From Blumeriella jaapii (taxonomy: Eukaryota > Ascomycota > Leotiomycetes > Helotiales > Drepanopezizaceae), in contig VWND01000016.1 of assembly GCA_009599575.1 (NCBI GenBank), positions 620,001 to 684,000 on the forward strand: a stretch of 64,000 nucleotides of DNA. The letters run 5' to 3'. The position numbers and the translations under genes are program-made. A model generated the notes under the pieces. The model was given only the letters and a program-made list of their open reading frames with translations, had not been told where the DNA came from and ran no database searches. Shown here one piece after another: positions 57,582 to 64,000 of the stretch (within the stretch, counting starts at the first letter, position 1; every line of letters starts with the position of its first letter).

Positions 57582-57813
57582 AATTGTTAATAACATAACA
57601 ATTTAATTAATTGAAGGGCTGAGAAATTAATTAACTGATCGCCGTATTTATATAATATAAAAAACGAGCCTTTGATTTTATAACAAAGATATTCATTTAG
57701 AATTAAAAATTGCAAAAGCAGAAATTGCTAAAAAAAAAACCTTATATATATAAATAGTTTTCATAATTAATAGAAGACCCACCAGGAGACCAGGAATGAC
57801 ACGAAATGTCACA
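57582..57813 (-). repeat. B0 leader end and 5' LTR (shortened)
   Basis: After D, the B0 leader resumes (attgttaataa), followed by its minus-strand 5' LTR from about 57594. It aligns with the reverse complement of the B3 LTR but is about 49 bp short near its outer end, where ccagga is followed by atgacacgaaatgtcaca. The outer end is little mutated, as in other LTRs. Confidence 0.78.
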
Positions 57814-57906
57814 GCTAGCTTAAGGGTGATCGGGATGATATGGACCAAAAAGTACGTGTCACAGCTAGTTTAAGGGTGATCGGGATGATGTGGACCAAAA
57901 GGTACG
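57807..57906. repeat. 50-bp tandem duplication at the B0/F junction
   Basis: Two 50-bp units (57807-57856 and 57857-57906), each starting tgtcacagctag and ending gtacg, with few differences, all transitions. Confidence 0.9.
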
Positions 57907-58064
57907 CATGTAAATTAAAAAAAAAACACCGAGCTAGAATGCTCGGGGTCGCGAACTTTATGTACAATGGGTTGCGCTTATGGGTCACGTGACTTAGCGC
58001 GAGGCCTAGTGGCCGAGGTGGTCCGTGCCCAAACCTTAATCCAACACCACCAGCATTTATACTA

Positions 58065-58154
58065 CTGGCAATCATACCACTGGCAGCCATACCATTGGCA
58101 ACTATACCACTGGCAGCCATACTATTAGCAATTATACCACTGGCAACTACTACT
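58065..58154. repeat. 15-bp minisatellite, six units, in F LTR
   Basis: Units of the form ctggcarycataycca spaced exactly 15 bp. Variants differ by C/T and G/A (for example ttagca for ctggca), so the array has also been touched by RIP. Confidence 0.85.
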
Positions 58155-58289
58155 AGCCAGGCCAGGATCGTAATACTATTTTCCCCTTTCGAAGAACTGC
58201 GTCCTCGCAGTTACAATTATAGGTTTATCGTTTTTTAATTTAGTGTAATTTTTTCTGCTTTTGTTATAAGCTTGCAATTATGCGGAAAA

Positions 58290-58500
58290 CGCTTGTAAAA
58301 GGCTTTTGGCGGTAGGATATAATCGGTGAAATGCTTAAAAAATATAGGAGGCCGTTATAACGTCAAAACAAAAGTATTATTCGAAATTTTTATTAGCGCT
58401 TTTTTAATTGATTTAATATTGCAATATTTTTTTATGCAATTTCGAATTTATTATTTTTTCGATCTTTTATTCCGTTTGTTCGGAAAATAATTAAATAAAG
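58290..58500 (-). pseudogene. F chromodomain relic
   Basis: Minus-strand C-terminal domain: KIEKIINSKLHKKILQY, then INWKSANKNFEWYFCFDVIT with Trp codons as stops, then QAFHRLYPTAKSLLQA. This matches the chromodomain ending EVE.I..SR...G.LQYLVKWKGY...TWEP...V..A...L..FH..YP.KP. It supports a chromovirus. Confidence 0.75.
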
Positions 58501-58559
58501 GTTGGTTCGGGGCGGCGTTGGCCAGGTAAAAAATTGCTAATATGCTTTCGGAGCGAATA

Positions 58560-59640
58560 TAAATGAAAAATTAAATAAATCAATTAATTTACGAAAAAGT
58601 CAAGCTTTTAATTTTTTTCTATTTTATCGACGATTTTAATTAAGTCGTATTATTTATTCGAAAGCTTCCGGAAAAATCGGTCGAGCTTTTAATTTTTCGT
58701 ATTTATTAATACTTCGTCGCTTATATTCTAATCCACCGGTCGTTTATGCAAATTAGCAAAGCGTTTTATTTTGGCTTATTATTGCGTAATAAACGATTAT
58801 GCGTATTTTATAACTTTTTTAATTCGAAAGGCCAAATGCAAAACTTTATCGCGGTTAAGCTTTTCGGTGGCCGAGCGAAAAAAACGAAAGTTATTTATAT
58901 TTCAGAATATGCGAGCTTCGTATTTATTTAAAACTTGGAAAAGAAAAACGTTGCCGAAAATTCGTACGATAAAATCAGCTATATAATATTTATTAAAAAT
59001 AAAAAGCGTTTTTAATTGTTTTGGTAATAAAAGCAAAAAGAGCAAAAGCGTTGCTTAATATATTAGTTTATTACTTCGGTTTGCTTATCGATATTAAAAT
59101 TATACGTAATAATCAATTTGATTTTGGTTTTTAATATGCGACAGAATTTTTGCTAAAAAACCGAAATAAATTAAGCTTTTCGGTCCGAAACAATTAAATC
59201 CGGCATGCCGAAATAACGTATTTAATAAATCAAAAACAAAGCTGTTAATTTTTTCGCTATGATTGTTTTATAGCAAAAAGTTAATAAAAGCTTTTTAAAC
59301 AGGCGATTTATTATTACGAAAGCGAAATCGTAACTATTTTCGTTTAATAAAAATTTCGTAAAATTTATCGTTAAATATTAATAAAGCTTGCTAAATATAA
59401 ATAAAAGTTTTAAAAAACCCGGGGTTTTATCGCGCTTAGTTTTTATTCGTATGCAACGATAATTCGAAACGTATTGTTATATATCTGCTTTTATAACTTT
59501 TTAATAATATTTGCGACCGATCAAAAGTTTTATTTTTTTTATTTTAGCGTATACTACGCAAAACTATTCGTAAATATATCGGATTAAAAAAATTCGCAAT
59601 TCGAAAGGTTTTAAAAACATTATTAATTTGCTTTGGAAAA
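58560..59640 (-). pseudogene. F integrase relic
   Basis: Minus-strand integrase. The zinc region near 59430-59530 reads YYWKVIKADIQQYVSNYRCI and RIKTKRDKTPGF (second Cys kept, first now Tyr). The core near 59030-59240 carries NKQTEVINQYIKQ, the former QTDGQTEVINQ.IEQ block with Glu kept, and a degraded S-D-R-G. Confidence 0.78.
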
Positions 59641-59699
59641 ACAATTTATTTTATCGCAATTGATAATCAAAATTATAATTACGAACTTATATTCGTTGC

Positions 59700-61350
59700 G
59701 CTTCGAAAAAAAAAAAGTTTTTGTTAGCTTATAAAAAATCGTTTATAATTATATAATTATGTATATCGTATGCGATTACGAAAATCGGATTTGCGAATTT
59801 TTTTATAAGCATTTTATTTTTTTTATTTTCGCTGTCGTTTTCGAAAAGAATACTGTTATTATCGTATTTATCGAAAGTTATTTTTATAAGCGTTAGCGTG
59901 GTTATGCTTTTAACAGCCATTTTTTTAAAAATTTAAAAATTTAATTTATCGTTTAAAAGCATTTGCTGCTTTCGAACTGCTCGCTGTCGTATTTCCAATA
60001 GAAAAATATTTTGATTTTTACGAAAAAAAATATTAGCGAACGTATTAATAATTTCCGACCGGTATATAATTATAAAATAAAAATCGGCGAAAAACTCGAT
60101 TTATCGGGCTTATCGGGCCGAAAAATTTTTAATTATTATAAAATATTTCAAAACGCGGTGATCGGTATATATATATACGTTTTTTTAAACGCTTAATAGC
60201 TTCGGTTTATAATTTTTAAAAAAGCGAAAAATAGCGAAAAGCTTTTTGTTGTAAATCGGATAATTAAGCTCGGCGTCGATTATAATTTTAAAAAAAAAAC
60301 CGATCGGATAATAAAAATTATTTTTTTGCAATAACGATAATATATTAATTATTATTTTATTAAAAAAAATCGGTTTTTAGGCGCGTTTGCTTATAAAAGT
60401 CGTAATAATATAAAATGAAAGCATTCAGCAGGGTTTTGCGCAATGCTTTTTATACGTTTTTCTGCTTTTTTTCGAATACGAAAAAAACGTTTTTATTTAT
60501 AAAAACAGTAAAAAAGCGGCAAATGCGATTATAGCCGGCTATAAAACGTTTGTAAAAATTGCAAAAGCCTAAAAAACTTTATACGCTTCGCATATTCGCT
60601 GCATATTGCTAGTTTTTAATAATAGCGATTTTTTCCGGATTTATTTTAATATTTTAAATGCTAATAACGAAACTTAGAAATTTAATTTTCGTAATATTAA
60701 ATTCGCATTTTTTAATATTAGCTTTTAAGCCGTGTTTTTTTAAAATCGACAGAATTTTTTTAACGTAAATTTTATATTTCAATTTATTTGCTAAATAAAT
60801 AAAAATATCGTTAAAATACGCCGAGCAAAAATTATTTAAATATTTTATAAAAATATTATTAATAAAACGTTGAAATATAACGGGCCTATTAGTAAAGCCG
60901 AACGAAAGGATTTTATATTTATATATATCGTATCGAATGCGAAAACTAATTAGTTTTTCAGATTTTTCGAATATCCGGACTCGATTAAATATTTATTAAA
61001 TATTAATTTTCGTAAATATTTTGGCTTTAATAATTCGCGCTAGCATTTCGTCGATTAAAAATAAAAAATAAATTTTTTTTTTATAAAATCGTTAAGCTTA
61101 CGGTAATTAATATATAAGCGTATAAAGCCGTTTGACTTTTTAATAAATAAAATCGGGGCGGCGAAAAAAATATTAAAAAGTTTAATAAAACTTTTGTATA
61201 AATTATCGAAAATATAGCTTTTGACTTTTGTAAGCTGTTTATTCGTAAAACGTTTAAATAGTTTTATAAAAAGCGTATTTTTCGTAGCAAAATATATTTT
61301 GTAATTTATACCGGAGCGGCGGAAAGCGAGCTTATCGTTTTTTTGTTTAT
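59700..61350 (-). pseudogene. F reverse transcriptase and RNase H relic
   Basis: Minus-strand RT: AAPILFIKKSNGFIRLYINY near 61120-61170 (former GAPILFVKKKDGSLR.CVDY), SAYFNDIFIYLANKLKYKIY near 60800 (catalytic Y-V-D-D now Y-F-N-D), LKANIKKCEFNITKIKFLSF near 60700 and SFLGFCNFYKRFI near 60580. RNase H follows, mostly degraded, with LKTDFF near 60385. A readable 59729-59920 stretch is linker. Confidence 0.85.
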
Positions 61351-62300
61351 AAAACAGTTTTTCGAATTTCGAATATTAAATTAAAAAAAGCTTTTTATAA
61401 AAACCACGTTGTCGTTATATTTGGCTTGCAAAGCGTCGGGAACGAAAATGCTTTTTATTACCGCGAGCTATATGATTTTTTTAAACTCGGCGACTTTTAT
61501 ACGGCGGAAACGTTTTTTGTTTATATTATATACAAAAATAACAAACGTGTAATCGCTAAATAATAATAACTTTTTTTTTTTCGCGGTTCGCATTCGCTTT
61601 TCGTAATATATTTGCAAAACGCTGAATACAAAAGCGGAAATACAATTAATATTGCAATTGAAAATAAAAGGGGTAGCAATTGGCCCGGTTAAAAAAACCG
61701 GCTTGGTCGGTTTAGGGCTGCTAATAAAAAACTTTTTTATTTTATTCAAATTGCTTTTAAAATTTCGCATAAACGTAGAGGATTTACTAATTTCAAAATC
61801 TAAATAAGCTTTTTTAATCGTTGTAAAAATATTAACAGAAATATATAAAGCTTTTATTACGCTGTTTCGTTTGTTTATATCTTTTTAATATATACGATTA
61901 AGCATTTTAAGCTTTTTTCGCTAATTAAAATCGACGAACAACTGCTTATTAAAATAAAAAATAACGAGCATATCGAATAGCCATTTTATTTTGTTTTTTC
62001 TTTGGTTATACGTTTATTTTAAATCGTAATATTATAAAAATTTGCGATTAATAAAAACGTCGGTAAAACCCAGGTTTGTAATTAAAAAAGGAAAATTTAC
62101 ACGACGTCGGTTAATCGTAAAAAAAAGAAAAATAACAAAAGAAATAAGCTTTTCCGGCTCGCTATTATAATCGATAAGTATAATAAGCTTGTATAATCGA
62201 ATAAAATTTATTCCGAAACGTTAAAAAAATTAATACGTTAAAAAAGTTTTAATTGCATCGAAAATATTAATTCCGCTATCGATATATGCAAATATTTTGA
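61351..62300 (-). pseudogene. F protease and pre-RT spacer relic
   Basis: The spacer before RT reads FVPDALQAKYNDNVVFI near 61420 and FRRSGINYKIYFATKN near 61290 (former H...DH.I.L). Protease is probably at 62030-62110: LITNLGFTDVFINRKFLQYY, resembling LIDSGATG.FI..KF with its Asp changed to Asn. The D-S-G identification is tentative. Confidence 0.55.
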
Positions 62301-64000
62301 TATATAATTTATTGCGTGCTAATTTTATAAAAACTACAAACTATCGCTTTTTAATTAAAAAGCGCTGGTTAAATTTTAAATTTTTTTACAAATCGAATTT
62401 TTTATTATAATAAAAATTTTTATTACGGCTTAAAAGTTTTTTAACAAATCGTTCTGCTTTTCGTCGATAGCTATTTCGGCGATTTTGCGACTAAGCTTAG
62501 CGTTAAAGCAAACGTTTGCGAAATGGCCGGGCTTGCCGTAATTATAACAAACGCTAAAAAAACGCGCAGCCAAGCGGAAAAAACCGGAAATAGCAGAAAT
62601 AGCAATTATACGCTCGTAAAAATCTTTGTTAAAAAAAAAAAAAGCTATGCGAGCAAAAAGGGCTAAGAAAATAAAACGTTATAAAATTTTAAAAATACCG
62701 GAAATACGCCTAAAATTCTAATTAGCAAAAGCTATAACAAAAAAAAAATAGCTTATGCGACGGGCAAAAGCCATTTTTTCAGCTCGGATATTACGTGATT
62801 TTTTATTCGCAACGGCTAAAAACTCGTTTAAAACAATATAATTATTATTTATTTTGTATTTTTCTATTCGAAAATCGTATTTAAAAATAAAAGTAATTTT
62901 TTCGCATATGTTTTCAAACTAACGGTTTTTAGCAACTTTGTTAATAACTGCGTAACGGATAAATAAAAAACGAAAATTATTATAAATTTAACAGTTGTTT
63001 ATATAAAACTTATTATATTGCAATTTAGCAGCGCGGTTATAATTAAAAAAGCGCTAATTAAAAATGCGAAAAACGTTTCGGACCGATTAAGTTTAATTAT
63101 AAAACTCGGGGTTTAAATATTTTAAAATAATAGTTTTTGCTTTTCCAATAATACATTTAAAATATGCTTTGGCTTAATTTATATTTTGTATAAAATTTTT
63201 TAAATACTTTTTAATAAATAATTTTATATTTATTTTTCATACGTTATATTTAACTTTTTTTTAATAATCGTTAAAAGCGTGGCGAAAGTATTTGATTTTA
63301 AATAATTCGATTCGAAAAATAATTAAATCGAAAACGAAAAAATAATATTCGGGAATTAATTAAAAATCTGCGATAAAAGCGCGCAAAGCTCGAAATAAAA
63401 AAAAAGCGTCGCGAGCGATATTAGCGAAAAAAATTAAAAAACGAGCGGCGGCAATAACTTAAGCGATTATTTAAGCGATTTAAAACTGCTGGGCCGTAAT
63501 AAATCCTTTAGCGTTAACAAATATACTAAATAATCGGTTTGGAAGCATTCGTCGGTTTAAAAATATTAGGATATCAGCGTTGTATAATTCGATTTTAGAT
63601 TCGATAATAAAACGAAAAAATCTAGCAGATAATTATAATTTAATAAAAAAATCGTAAAATAAAAATTCGCTGCCAAAGTCGTCGAAAGAATCTAAAACGA
63701 ATAAAAATTCGGAAGCGTTAAAAGCGGAAGCAAAAGGTGGAAATGCTGATTCGAAGCCGAATCGTACGAATTGCGTTCGTTTTCGAATGCTACGTCGATT
63801 TATAAAAAAAGCATAAAATATATTGAAAAAAAGCGATTCGAATTGCAAAAGCAGATCGAATTAATAAAAAAAAAAGATTTTAGCTTTTTCTGGAAACAAA
63901 ATTAATAAAAAAAAGTTCTGATTAAAATACCGATAAATAAACGTCGGTACGGACGGCTTAAAAAAATTCGAATTGCAAAAGCAAATCGAGTTTTTAACCG
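62301..64000 (-). pseudogene. F gag relic with zinc knuckle (partial)
   Basis: Minus-strand gag. The knuckle reads C-Y-N-Y-G-K-P-G-H-F-A-N-V-C (62508-62549), the classic C-Y-N-C-G-K-P-G-H-F-A form with the second Cys changed to Tyr by TG to TA. Basic Gln/Lys-rich capsid sequence lies to the right, heavily mutated. The N-terminus is outside the window. Confidence 0.72.

Larger units (their letters stand above)
57807..58175 (-). repeat. F 3' LTR
   Basis: Left end of a minus-strand gypsy element. The LTR start, read on the minus strand, is TATTACGATCCTGGCC (TG mutated to TA), preceded by the polypurine tract cgaaaggggaaaatag (58176-58191). The outer end is TGTCACAGCTAG at 57857, or at 57807 if a 50-bp tandem duplication is included. 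It is largely unmutated. It contains six 15-bp units (58065-58154). The other LTR is beyond the window. Confidence 0.72.
57807..64000 (-). mobile_element. Family F chromodomain Ty3/gypsy retrotransposon (cut by window edge)
   Basis: Read on the minus strand from the right edge: gag with zinc knuckle, protease region, RT, RNase H, integrase, chromodomain, polypurine tract and 3' LTR. The 5' LTR and gag start are outside the window. The interior is heavily RIP-mutated. It is adjacent to B0; whether B0 sits in F or merely abuts it cannot be decided from here. Confidence 0.85.

Noticed and set aside
57815..58120. Minus-strand 101-codon frame with repeated MAASG-type peptides
   Set aside because: It is the 15-bp minisatellite and LTR of F read as protein; it lies outside the coding part of the element.
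58746..58986. Plus-strand open stretches of 61 and 71 codons
   Set aside because: They overlap the minus-strand integrase of F in antisense.
1..64000. Mitochondrial or plasmid origin because of extreme AT content
   Set aside because: Nuclear LTR elements and a LINE with RIP-type changes fill the window; no mitochondrial genes or intron ORFs are seen.

Overview
The window is nuclear DNA from an AT-rich, gene-free compartment of a filamentous ascomycete fungus. I recognise no host gene, rRNA, tRNA or CRISPR array. Nearly every base belongs to a retrotransposon. The damage has the pattern of repeat-induced point mutation (RIP): C is lost before A (and G after T) but kept in CpG, Gln codons have become TAA/TAG, Trp codons TAG/TGA, and Cys codons Tyr. 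All coding regions are therefore relics. RIP, the Tad1-type LINE and the family types point to Pezizomycotina; I cannot name the species.

Families (my labels): A, Ty3/gypsy, 267-bp LTRs, about 11.3 kb without its guest, with a large extra gene after pol; B, chromodomain Ty3/gypsy, about 269-bp LTRs, 6.4 kb; C, Ty1/copia, 203-bp LTRs, 6.2 kb, minus strand; D, Ty3/gypsy, 414-bp LTRs, about 7.4 kb without guests; E, Ty3/gypsy, 173-175-bp LTRs, 6.0 kb; F, chromodomain Ty3/gypsy, minus strand; and one Tad1-like LINE, minus strand, with a (TAC)6 tail.

Layout. 1-11195: 3' part of A copy 1, split by E copy 1 (3784-9770). 11196-11795: 3' end of B2 (+). 11796-12990 and 30478-30574: B1 (-), split by A copy 2 (12991-30477), which itself holds C (14381-20552). 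30575-31460 and 57582-57813: B0 (-), split by D (31461-57576). D holds the LINE (31678-37984) in its 5' LTR, B3 (39995-46404) in its protease region and E copy 2 (47734-53739) in its RNase H. 57807-64000: F, from its 3' LTR back through chromodomain, integrase, RNase H, RT, protease and gag. Target-site duplications confirm E1 (ctgtt), E2 (atttc), C (tattt), B3 (attta), D (aaaaa), A2 (atag/acag) and the LINE (15 bp). The deepest chain is B0 > B1 > B2 > A1 > E1.

Two things stand out. Family A carries an unrecognised gene of roughly 1,080 codons between pol and the 3' LTR in both copies, behind a conserved T-rich leader. And in LTR after LTR the half facing the element interior is heavily mutated while the outer 100 bp or so is almost untouched, an edge effect of RIP. 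C and the LINE are the least mutated and so look youngest.
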